DNA from: Roseburia sp. AM59-24XD
GTDB lineage: Bacteria > Bacillota > Clostridia > Lachnospirales > Lachnospiraceae
DNA length: 25,044 nucleotides
Direction of reading: 5' to 3'
NCBI RefSeq assembly: GCF_003478445.1
Contig: NZ_QUET01000038.1
Coordinates: 1 to 25,044 of the forward strand
Part shown: positions 18,354 to 25,044 of the stretch, in pieces
How the letters are laid out: each line of letters opens with the position of its first letter
How positions within the stretch are numbered: the first letter of the stretch is position 1
Made by a program: the position numbers and the translations under genes
The notes under the pieces: generated by a model
The model's input: the letters and a program-made list of their open reading frames with translations, nothing else
The model's database searches: none
Told to the model about the DNA's origin: nothing

Positions 18354-20696
18354 ATGGATATCAAAAAGATGATACAGGATATGACATTAGCGGAGAAGGC
18401 AAACCTGTGTTCCGGTGCCGATTTCTGGCATACCGAGACAATTGACCGCATCGGCTTAAAGGCAATCATGGTTTCCGACGGACCTTACGGACTGCGCAAG
18501 CAGGAGGAGATCATCAATAATATGGGATGGGCCAAGAGCATTCTTGCCGTTGGATTTCCAACAGCAGCATCCCTGGCGAACTCCTTCGACCGCGATCTGG
18601 TTCATGAGGTCGGCAATGCGCTCGGCGATGAATGTCAGGCAGAGGACGTTGCTGTCCTGCTCGGACCGGGTATCAATATGAAACGCTCGCCGCTCGGCGG
18701 AAGAAATTTCGAATATTATTCCGAGGATCCGTATCTCGCCGGAGAGATTGGCGCCGCCTTTGTAAACGGCGTGCAGGAGAAAAATATCGGCACCAGCCTG
18801 AAGCATTTTGCCGCCAACAATCAGGAAACAAGGCGAATGAATGCCAGCTCCGAGGTCGATGAGCGGACACTGCGCGAAATTTATCTTACCGCCTTTGAAC
18901 GTGTCGTCAAAAAGGCACAGCCGTGGACCATCATGTGCAGCTACAACCGCATTAACGGATGTTATTCTTGTGAAAATGATTGGCTTCTGAATAAGGTGCT
19001 GCGCGAGGAATGGGGCTTTCAGGGGCTTGTCATGACCGACTGGGGTGCGATGAACGACCGTGTGAAGTCATTAAACGCCGGTCTTGACCTGGAGATGCCG
19101 GACTGCCACGGCGAGACAGACAAGCTGATCATCAAAGCAGTACAGGAGGGCACCGTTTCCATGAAGACATTAGACAGAACCGTAGAACGGATTCTGACAG
19201 CTGTGGATCGGTATTATTCTAATAAGAAAGAAAACGCTTCCTACGATATGGAGGCACATCACCAGCTAGCCCGCAAGGTTGCGGATAACAGTGCTGTTCT
19301 CCTGAAAAACGATGGCATTCTTCCATTGAAGGAGTCACAGAAGGTTTCCATTATCGGCGAATTTGCCGAGACGCCCCGAACACAGGGCGGCGGTTCCAGC
19401 CACATCAACTGCTTCCGCATCGAGAGTGCTCTGGATGCCCTGAGGGATAATCCAAACATTACATATAAAAAGGGATATGTCGCCGAAAAGGACGAGGTTG
19501 ATGAGACACTTCTTTCCGAGGCAGTTGCCGCCGCAAAGGAAGCTGAGGTTGCTGTTATTTTCGCAGGACTGCCGGATTCCTTCGAGAGCGAGGGCTTCGA
19601 CCGCACCCACCTGAATATGCCGGAAAGCCAGAATACGCTGATCCATGAGATCTGTAAGGTGCAGCCAAACACTGTTGTCGTGCTGCACAACGGTTCACCG
19701 ATCCTGATGCCATGGCTGTCCGAGGTAAAGGGCGTACTCGATCTGTATCTTGCCGGACAAGCTGCCGGTGCCGCCGCAGTCGATCTTCTCTATGGCAAAG
19801 CAAATCCATCCGGTAAACTTGCCGAGACCTATCCTCTGCGCATGGAGGATCACCCTGCATTCTTAAACTTCCCGGGTACACACAACGAAGTCCACTATCA
19901 GGAGGGTATTTTTATCGGATACCGCTATTACGACAAGCGCAAAATGGACGTATTATTCCCATTCGGTTACGGATTAAGCTATACCTCCTTCCGGTATTCC
20001 AATGCAAAGCTGATCGTAAACGGTCAGTCTGTCAGCAGCTCTTCCACAAGTGCGGCAAATGGGCAGAATACAGGCATGGACGTGATCCCGTCTATCCCTG
20101 CCAAGCCGGATGATACGATCCAGGTTTCTGTTGATATCACCAACACCGGTGATATTGCAGGCCGGGAGGTTGTCCAGCTCTACGTAAAGAACGCCGCCTG
20201 TGAAGAGATCCGTCCGGAACAGGAGCTGAAAAACTTTGCCAAGGTAGCTCTGGAGCCGGGCGAGACGAAAACGATCCTGCTTGATCTGGACGCACGCTCC
20301 TTCTCCTATTACAGCATGCAGATCCATGACTGGTATGCACCGTCCGGAGATTATGAGCTTTTGATCAGCGCTTCCTCCAGAGATGTGCGCCAGCGTCTGA
20401 CGCTCCATCTGGAAAATGATAAAAAGCTTCCGTTCTACGTCGAAGAAATGTCATCCTGCGATGATGTTTACAACTACGCAAATGATCCTTCGCCATTAGA
20501 TGCCATGCTGGCAAAGAGCGGCTTTACAGACACCTCGGGCGGCGAGAATGACAGCATGGGAGCCGGCACCGCCCAGATGATGCGTGCGATGTTTGCCGAC
20601 ACTCCGCTGCACTCCATTCTCTCGTTCAGTTCCGATAAACTAACATGGAAAGACATCCAGGACACAATCCGTGCGATCAACGAAAAACAGCCGTGA
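18354..20696 (+). CDS. GH3 beta-glucosidase (cytoplasmic)
   Basis: A 780-residue intact GH3 enzyme that removes terminal beta-linked glucose from oligosaccharides. The N-terminal barrel carries MTLAEKANLCSGADFW, VSDGPYGLR, SEDPYLAG, KHFAANNQE (150-158) and the nucleophile Asp229 in VMTDWGA. The C-terminal GH3 domain starts at NSAVLLKNDGILPL (312-325) and has the likely acid/base Glu413 in FESEGFDR. An FnIII-like domain (about 587-675) and a roughly 80-residue extension ending in DIQDTIRAINEKQP follow. There is no signal peptide. AGGAAAGGAG precedes the ATG. The clear beta-glucosidase motifs contrast with the larger GH3 at 4365-7624. It is divergent from rpoB and ends in its own terminator. 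Confidence 0.93.
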   Translation: MDIKKMIQDMTLAEKANLCSGADFWHTETIDRIGLKAIMVSDGPYGLRKQEEIINNMGWAKSILAVGFPTAASLANSFDRDLVHEVGNALGDECQAEDVAVLLGPGINMKRSPLGGRNFEYYSEDPYLAGEIGAAFVNGVQEKNIGTSLKHFAANNQETRRMNASSEVDERTLREIYLTAFERVVKKAQPWTIMCSYNRINGCYSCENDWLLNKVLREEWGFQGLVMTDWGAMNDRVKSLNAGLDLEMPDCHGETDKLIIKAVQEGTVSMKTLDRTVERILTAVDRYYSNKKENASYDMEAHHQLARKVADNSAVLLKNDGILPLKESQKVSIIGEFAETPRTQGGGSSHINCFRIESALDALRDNPNITYKKGYVAEKDEVDETLLSEAVAAAKEAEVAVIFAGLPDSFESEGFDRTHLNMPESQNTLIHEICKVQPNTVVVLHNGSPILMPWLSEVKGVLDLYLAGQAAGAAAVDLLYGKANPSGKLAETYPLRMEDHPAFLNFPGTHNEVHYQEGIFIGYRYYDKRKMDVLFPFGYGLSYTSFRYSNAKLIVNGQSVSSSSTSAANGQNTGMDVIPSIPAKPDDTIQVSVDITNTGDIAGREVVQLYVKNAACEEIRPEQELKNFAKVALEPGETKTILLDLDARSFSYYSMQIHDWYAPSGDYELLISASSRDVRQRLTLHLENDKKLPFYVEEMSSCDDVYNYANDPSPLDAMLAKSGFTDTSGGENDSMGAGTAQMMRAMFADTPLHSILSFSSDKLTWKDIQDTIRAINEKQP

Positions 20697-20735
20697 TCAC
20701 ACGCTGATTCATTTTGATGTCACACAGAATCCGGG

Positions 20736-20792
20736 ACAGGAGCAATTCCGTGCATTTAATATGCATTTCGGAATTTCTCCTGTTCTTTTTCT
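20736..20792 (+). terminator. Strong intrinsic terminator of the GH3 gene, overlapping the 3' end of spoIIID
   Basis: A long interrupted stem: ACAGGAG (20736-20742) with CTCCTGT (20777-20783), then AATTCCG with CGGAATT, then GCAT with ATGC, followed by TCTTTTTC. It acts on the plus strand after the GH3 stop. The stem contains the spoIIID stop codon at 20756 and its last nine codons. Confidence 0.85.
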
Positions 20793-21076
20793 TTCAGAAG
20801 ATATTTCTCCTTAGTGGCCAGTCCGCCACGAATATGACGCTCGGACTTATTGATATCAAGCACCTGACGCACCTGCGCCGCCAATGCATGATTGATCACC
20901 GGAAGCTTTTCCGTCAGATCCTTATGTACCGTGCTTTTGCTGACCCCGAATACAGACGCTGTCTGACGGACAGTCGCTTTATGCTCAATCATATACTGTG
21001 CCAGCAAAACAGCCCTCTCCTCCAGACATTCCGACAGAGATCCTAAATGATATTTTTCATATTTTTTCTTTTCCAC
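20756..21076 (-). CDS. spoIIID: Sporulation transcriptional regulator SpoIIID
   Basis: A small DNA-binding protein of the mother-cell sporulation programme, where it activates or represses genes of the sigma-E and sigma-K regulons. The core is a close match to the family: ECLEERAVLLAQYMIEHKATVRQTA, the helix-turn-helix VFGVSKSTVHKDLTEKLP, and the basic C-terminal part with RHIRGGLATKEKYL. At 106 residues it is a little longer than the roughly 93-residue Bacillus protein because of a charged N-terminus (MEKKKYEKYH). The start is a GTG with GAGGAG nine bases upstream. It converges on the GH3 gene. Its presence indicates at least ancestral sporulation capacity. Confidence 0.95.
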   Translation of the reverse strand: MEKKKYEKYHLGSLSECLEERAVLLAQYMIEHKATVRQTASVFGVSKSTVHKDLTEKLPVINHALAAQVRQVLDINKSERHIRGGLATKEKYLLKEKEQEKFRNAY

Positions 21077-21108
21077 TGAGTATTTCTCCTCATTGATTAC
21101 CTTATTTC

Positions 21109-21136
21109 ATCCTATGCGTAAAATCGCTGCTTATGA
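21109..21136 (-). promoter_or_regulatory. Possible sigma-E-type promoter of spoIIID
   Basis: The minus strand carries TCATAAG (21136-21130), 13 bases, then CATAGGAT (21116-21109), partly matching the sporulation sigma-E pattern (ATATT-like -35, CATACA-like -10). In Bacillus spoIIID is sigma-E dependent, which favours the call. The match is incomplete. Confidence 0.3.
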
Positions 21137-21153
21137 ATCAAACCAAATTTTTC

Positions 21154-21182
21154 TTGAAAGTTATGAGAAAAAAGCATATAGT
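21154..21182 (+). promoter_or_regulatory. Promoter of trkA-trkH
   Basis: TTGAAA (21154-21159) and TATAGT (21177-21182) are exactly 17 bases apart, about 83 bases before the trkA ATG. This is a good housekeeping-type promoter and leaves a leader of about 75 bases that contains the hairpin at 21206-21241. Confidence 0.65.
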
Positions 21183-21205
21183 ATAGAGGTGTTTTAGATA
21201 TGTGT

Positions 21206-21241
21206 CCCTGACCCACATTGTTCGGATGCGGCAGGTCAGGG
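21206..21241 (+). promoter_or_regulatory. Leader hairpin before trkA (possible attenuator)
   Basis: CCCTGACC (21206-21213) and GGTCAGGG (21234-21241) form a perfect eight-base-pair GC-rich stem with a 20-base loop, followed by TATTTGTTTT and then the trkA ribosome binding site GGGAGG. It could be a terminator-type attenuator or shelter the start region. It is too short to be the ydaO c-di-AMP riboswitch found before many potassium transporters, and no other riboswitch class is recognised. Confidence 0.45.
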
Positions 21242-21264
21242 TATTTGTTTTGGGAGGTAAGAAT

Positions 21265-22653
21265 ATGTTAATCGCAAAAAAACCAGCGAAACAGGGTTTA
21301 AGTATTATTATCGTTGGCTGCGGCAAAGTAGGACTTACACTAATCGAACAGCTTGTGAAAGAAGGACACGATATCACAATCATTGACCAGAATGCCAAAA
21401 AGGTACAGGAGGTTGCAAACACTTACGATGTCATGGGGATCACCGGCAACGGCGCAAGCCACCGGGTACAGATGGACGCCGGCATCGCTTCCGCCAATCT
21501 GCTGATCGCCGTTACAGAGTCGGACGAACTGAACCTGTTGTGCTGTACGGTCGCTAATCAGGTGGCGAATTGCTCCACCATTGCGCGTGTCCGTACACCT
21601 GACTACAGCGGTGAGGCAGCATATCTGCGGGACAAGCTCGGGCTTGCCATGATCATCAATCCGGAGCTTGAGGCAGCAAAGGAAATCTCCCGTATTCTCT
21701 ATCTGCCGACCGCACTCGAAGTCAATTCCTTTGCTCACGGACAGGCAGAGCTGATTAAGATTCAGATTCCAGAGAATAATATATTAGACGGTATAAGCGT
21801 TTCCATGCTCAGCAAGAAGATCAACACAAGCGTGCTGATTTGCGGCATTGAACGAAACAGTGCCATGTACATTCCATCCGGTGATTCCCTGCTGCTCGGC
21901 GGAGATAAGATCTCCTTCGTTGCACCAAAGGGTCACGGACGCTTTTTCCTTGAGGACATCGGTATCAAGACGAATCAGGTCAAGAGCACGATGATCATCG
22001 GCGGCAGCAAGGCAGCTTATTATCTGGCAAAACAGCTTCTCCCGATGGGCGTATCCGTTAAGATCGTGGAGCAGGATCTGAAGCGCTGCGAAACGCTCAG
22101 CGAACTTCTTCCAAAGGCCACCATCATCAACGGAGACGGTACAGATGAAGAGCTTCTCGAGGAGGAGGGCATTGATTCAATTGAATCCTTTGTCCCTCTG
22201 ACCGGTATTGACGAGGAAAATATCCTGCTGACACTTCACGCCAAGCAGATTTCAAATGCAAAGGTCATTACCAAGATCAACCGTATGAACTTCAAGGATG
22301 TTATCAGCCGGCTTGATCTGGGAAGTGTGGTATATCCTCGATATATCACTTCCGAAGCGATCGTTGCGTACGTCCGCGCCAAGAAGGATTCCATGGGCAG
22401 CAACATTGAGACATTGTATCATATGTTTGATTCCCGTGCAGAGGCGATTGAATTCCGCGTCAACGAGCCATCTGCCGTGACCAATATCCCTCTCATGGAT
22501 CTTTCCCTGAAGGATAATCTGCTGATCTGCTTTATCAGCCGTAACGGATCGATCCTGATTCCAAGCGGTTCTGATTCTATTAGGGTCGGAGATACCGTTA
22601 TGGTCGTGACAACGCACACCGGTTTTAATGATCTACGGGATATTCTGAAGTAA
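21265..22653 (+). CDS. trkA: Trk potassium uptake system regulatory subunit TrkA
   Basis: A 462-residue cytoplasmic protein that gates the TrkH potassium channel in response to bound nucleotide. It contains two tandem RCK units: the first opens with IIIVGCGKVGLTLIEQL (GxGxxG, residues 18-23) followed by the adenosine-binding acidic strand ITIIDQ; the second has MIIGGSKAAYYLAKQLL, with a degenerate glycine motif, then VKIVEQD. Each unit ends with a TrkA-C domain, for example SLKDNLLICFISRNGSILIPSGSDSIRVGDTVMVV at the C-terminus. I choose the ATG at 21265 because GGGAGG precedes it; an earlier in-frame ATG at 21202 falls in the leader hairpin. trkH follows 13 bases after the stop. Confidence 0.93.
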   Translation: MLIAKKPAKQGLSIIIVGCGKVGLTLIEQLVKEGHDITIIDQNAKKVQEVANTYDVMGITGNGASHRVQMDAGIASANLLIAVTESDELNLLCCTVANQVANCSTIARVRTPDYSGEAAYLRDKLGLAMIINPELEAAKEISRILYLPTALEVNSFAHGQAELIKIQIPENNILDGISVSMLSKKINTSVLICGIERNSAMYIPSGDSLLLGGDKISFVAPKGHGRFFLEDIGIKTNQVKSTMIIGGSKAAYYLAKQLLPMGVSVKIVEQDLKRCETLSELLPKATIINGDGTDEELLEEEGIDSIESFVPLTGIDEENILLTLHAKQISNAKVITKINRMNFKDVISRLDLGSVVYPRYITSEAIVAYVRAKKDSMGSNIETLYHMFDSRAEAIEFRVNEPSAVTNIPLMDLSLKDNLLICFISRNGSILIPSGSDSIRVGDTVMVVTTHTGFNDLRDILK

Positions 22654-22666
22654 AGGATGTAAGGTT

Positions 22667-24138
22667 ATGAATTATTCAATATTAAGATATATTCTCGGTT
22701 ATGTATTAAAGATCGAAGCAGCATTTATGCTGCTTCCATGTGTTACGTCCCTCATTTATCATGAAGAGGAGGGACGTTACTTTTTTGTAGTTGCCTGTAT
22801 CTGCATGCTCATCGGTGTTCTGATGACACTGCACAAGCCTAAAAGCACCACCTTCTATCTTAAGGAAGGATGTCTTGCCACCTCCCTGAGCTGGATCCTG
22901 CTCAGTCTTTTCGGTGCAATTCCATTCTGGATCAGCGGCGAGATCCCACATTGGAGGATGCACTTTTTGAAACGATCTCCGGCTTTACCACAACCGGCGC
23001 CACCGTGCTTGGCAATGTGGAGGCACTTTCCCACACAGCTCTGATCTGGCGAAGCTTCACGCACTGGATCGGCGGTATGGGTGTTCTCGTTTTCCTGCTT
23101 GCCATTCTTCCGTTAAGCGGTGGCTCCAGCATCAATCTGATGCGCGCAGAAAGCCCGGGACCGTCCGTCGGAAAGCTTGTTCCAAAAGTGCGTTATACTG
23201 CAATGATCCTTTACACGATCTATTTCGGCATGACAATGATCGAGTTTATTTTCCTGCTGGCAGGACATATGCCACTGTTTGATGCACTGACAACTGCATT
23301 CGGTACGGCAGGTACCGGTGGCTTTGGCATCAAGAACGACAGCATAATGGGGTACTCCCCCTATATTCAATGGGTTGTCGCCATCTTTATGATCCTGTTC
23401 GGTATTAATTTTAACTTTTATTTCTATCTTTTGTACCGGCATTTCAAAAAGGCTGTTTCCATGGAAGAGATCCATTATTATCTCGCCATGATCCTGATCG
23501 CCATAACGATCATTTTCCTGAATGTCCGTACGATGTATCCGACCGGATTTGAGGCAATGACACATTCCGTATTTCAGGTAGCTTCGCTGGCAACCTCAAC
23601 CGGATTTTCGACAACCGACTTTGACCTGTGGCCGCAGACAAGCCAGACGATCCTGATCATCGTCATGTTTGTGGGAGCCTGTGCCGGAAGTACCGGCGGC
23701 GGCATCAAGGTTTCGCGTATTGTCATTCTTTTCAAAACGGTTCTGAAGGAATTAAACAGCTACATTCATCCGAAGAGTGTGCGCAAGATCAATGTGGAGG
23801 GCAAGCCGGTCGATCATGAGGTGGTCCGCTCCATCAACGTATTTTTCATTACGTTTATTATTATCTTTACACTCTCTGTCTTTGCAATTTCCTTCGAGGA
23901 TAAGGATCTGGTCACCAACTTTACAGCGGTTCTGACCACCATCAACAACATGGGACCCGGACTTGCAAAGGTCGGACCGACACAGAATTTCGAACAGTTC
24001 AATGTATTCTCCAAGCTTGTACTGATGTTTGACATGCTGGCCGGTCGACTGGAGCTGTTCCCACTGCTGATTCTCTTCCACCCGGCGATCTGGAAGGAAT
24101 CGATTGAGAGTCACCGTAAGAAGAGAGCTAACAAATAG
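22667..24138 (+). CDS. trkH: Trk potassium uptake system membrane subunit TrkH (one gene, apparent -1 frameshift near 22951)
   Basis: With one base restored this is a 490-residue channel-like potassium transporter of the TrkH/KtrB superfamily. Four pore-loop motifs are visible: SGFTTTGATVLGN, FGTAGTGGFGIKND, SLATSTGFSTTDF and TTINNMGPGLAKVG, between hydrophobic membrane segments, with HWIGGMGVLVFLLAILPLSGGSS after the first. The frame breaks after PFWISGEIP; the next frame continues with LEDALFETISGFTTTGA. Restoring one T (CATTTGGAG) joins them. Start ATG 22667 has AAGG upstream, and the gene is in an operon with trkA. As sequenced, the product would stop near residue 125, before the first pore loop. 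Confidence 0.93.
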
Positions 24139-24223
24139 TTTCGTATAGATAATGAAATCTTAGTGATTTCCGAAAAAGTCAGCAGGTTGTTTCATAAAAA
24201 TATAAATTTGAATATTTCCCAAT

Positions 24224-24259
24224 AAAAAATCGCTTAGACCGTATGGTTTAAGCGATTTT
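24224..24259. terminator. Bidirectional terminator between trkH and the right-edge GH5 gene
   Basis: AAAATCGCTTA and TAAGCGATTTT flank a smaller GACC/GGTT stem with a GTAT loop, making about 15 base pairs. A-rich and T-rich flanks on both sides give T-runs in both directions, serving convergent trkH and the minus-strand GH5 gene. A smaller hairpin, GAAATC-ttagt-GATTTC, lies at 24154-24170. Confidence 0.8.
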
Positions 24260-24289
24260 CAAGTATCATTCATTTGAGCTGCAATTCCT

Positions 24290-25044
24290 CTACCGGACAA
24301 CGATCCGACACTTTGCGGATGCACCACTCTTCATAACAACCTTCACTACTGCTTTTCCTTTTCTGCGTCCTTTGACAACACCCTTCTTGCTGACACAGAT
24401 GTATTTCTTACCCTTGATAATCTTATACTTCTTCACGCGATCCTTCGACATCTTCCTGCGGATCACAATCTTAGCTTTTCTGCCTTTCTTAATCTTAAGG
24501 ACTTTCTTCTTAAGTATCACATATTTGCCATTTGTGCCACCATTATTCAGGCTGCCGTTGTCAAAGCCTGTACCGCTTTGTCCGCTGTTTCCTACACCGG
24601 ATGTATTATTTCCGGCAGACGAGGTTCCCGATGGAACCTTTGTCGGAGACGGTTGATTCGTTGTCCCCGGCTTCGTGGTGTTCTGCGGCTGATTCGGTGT
24701 ATTGCTTGCTGTCGGAACCGGCGGATTGCTCACGGACGGCTGACCGGACGTTCCCGGTGCGGCTGTTACCGAAGGACCATTGCTTGTCCCCGGTGCAGCG
24801 GATGCCGATGGTTCACTGCTCGTTCCCGGTGCCGGTGTCCGCTGTGTATCCTCGTTGTTTTCTGCATCCTGATGCGCCCGGTAGGTATTCACTAACCAGA
24901 TTCCGGTCGTTGTCAGATCGGACTCCTCAAAGCCGCCCGTTGTCTTGTTGCAGGAGGTCTTCAGATAAGAAGCGGACTCTCCCTTATTGCAGAAGCTCCA
25001 GCAGGCATAACTGATATTCATCGAATCCAGAAATTCGATCCATT
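24290..25044 (-). CDS. C-terminal part of a secreted GH5 cellulase-type enzyme with Pro/Thr linker and Lys-rich Ig-like tail (partial, runs off right edge)
   Basis: The frame is open to the window edge. The first residues, WIEFLDSMNISYACWSF, continuing NKGESASYLKTSC and ending DLTTTGIWLVNTYR, match the last strand and helix of GH5 endoglucanases (the family's W-S-x-C-x-K-x-E-S pattern, with a conserved Trp near the substrate); the catalytic glutamates lie outside the window. A low-complexity linker (about 100 residues) contains three tandem 12-residue repeats and is rich in Pro, Thr, Ser and Gly. The final 77 residues are very rich in lysine and end VVKGRRKGKAVVKVVMKSG, resembling a Big_2-type Ig-like domain. 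Like the other GH5 protein, it lacks a dockerin or LPXTG motif. Confidence 0.85.
   Translation of the reverse strand, partial: WIEFLDSMNISYACWSFCNKGESASYLKTSCNKTTGGFEESDLTTTGIWLVNTYRAHQDAENNEDTQRTPAPGTSSEPSASAAPGTSNGPSVTAAPGTSGQPSVSNPPVPTASNTPNQPQNTTKPGTTNQPSPTKVPSGTSSAGNNTSGVGNSGQSGTGFDNGSLNNGGTNGKYVILKKKVLKIKKGRKAKIVIRRKMSKDRVKKYKIIKGKKYICVSKKGVVKGRRKGKAVVKVVMKSGASAKCRIVVR
24725..24832 (-). repeat. Three tandem 12-residue repeats in the GH5 linker
   Basis: The linker contains APGTSSEPSASA, APGTSNGPSVTA and APGTSGQPSVSN in tandem, a 36-base period repeated three times. Such linkers are flexible and often O-glycosylated. The copies have diverged in third codon positions, so they are not a recent duplication. 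Confidence 0.85.

Noticed and set aside
1..25044. CRISPR array, tRNA, rRNA, prophage or known defence island
   Set aside because: No regularly spaced repeats, tRNA cloverleaf, rRNA sequence, or phage or defence proteins were seen on either strand.

Overview
The window looks like a chromosomal segment of a Gram-positive, spore-forming gut or rumen anaerobe, most likely Lachnospiraceae (Clostridia). The basis is the style of RpoB and RpoC, a SpoIIID sporulation regulator, pyruvate phosphate dikinase, and several plant-glucan hydrolases whose secreted members carry BspA-like or Ig-like tails. The genus is not determined.

Layout. 1-1000: the left edge holds the first codons of a probable IS256-type transposase, a 46-residue ORF apparently cut short by that element, and a small toxin-antitoxin pair (DUF4258 toxin, MqsA/YgiT-type zinc-finger antitoxin). 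1092-3727: ppdK. 3892-7624: a large multidomain GH3 glycosidase followed by a small bacterial PH-domain gene. 7777-10287: a secreted GH5 cellulase-type enzyme with a Lys-rich LRR_5 tail. 10445-18140: rpoC and rpoB. All of these are on the minus strand. From 18354 the plus strand carries a cytoplasmic GH3 beta-glucosidase, converging on minus-strand spoIIID, then the potassium uptake operon trkA-trkH. The right edge holds the 3' part of a second secreted GH5 enzyme on the minus strand.

The carbohydrate genes fit one glucan-use theme. The two secreted GH5 enzymes would cut beta-glucans outside the cell, and the two GH3 enzymes, which have no signal peptide, would finish imported oligosaccharides. 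PPDK interconverts PEP and pyruvate at the end of glycolysis. rpoBC sits alone among these genes, without the usual ribosomal-protein neighbours, and its promoter lies back to back with a candidate promoter for the GH3 at 18354.

Four genes (ppdK, the large GH3, rpoC, trkH) are each broken by one apparent -1 frameshift. Each is explained by loss of one base from a run of two or three identical bases. Because rpoC is essential, I read these as consensus sequence errors and annotate each as one gene. No clearly novel defence or mobile system is visible. The less ordinary items are the rpoB/GH3 divergent promoter with a palindrome in its spacer, the unusual GH3 architecture, the basic C-terminal modules on the cellulases, and the hairpin in the trkA leader.
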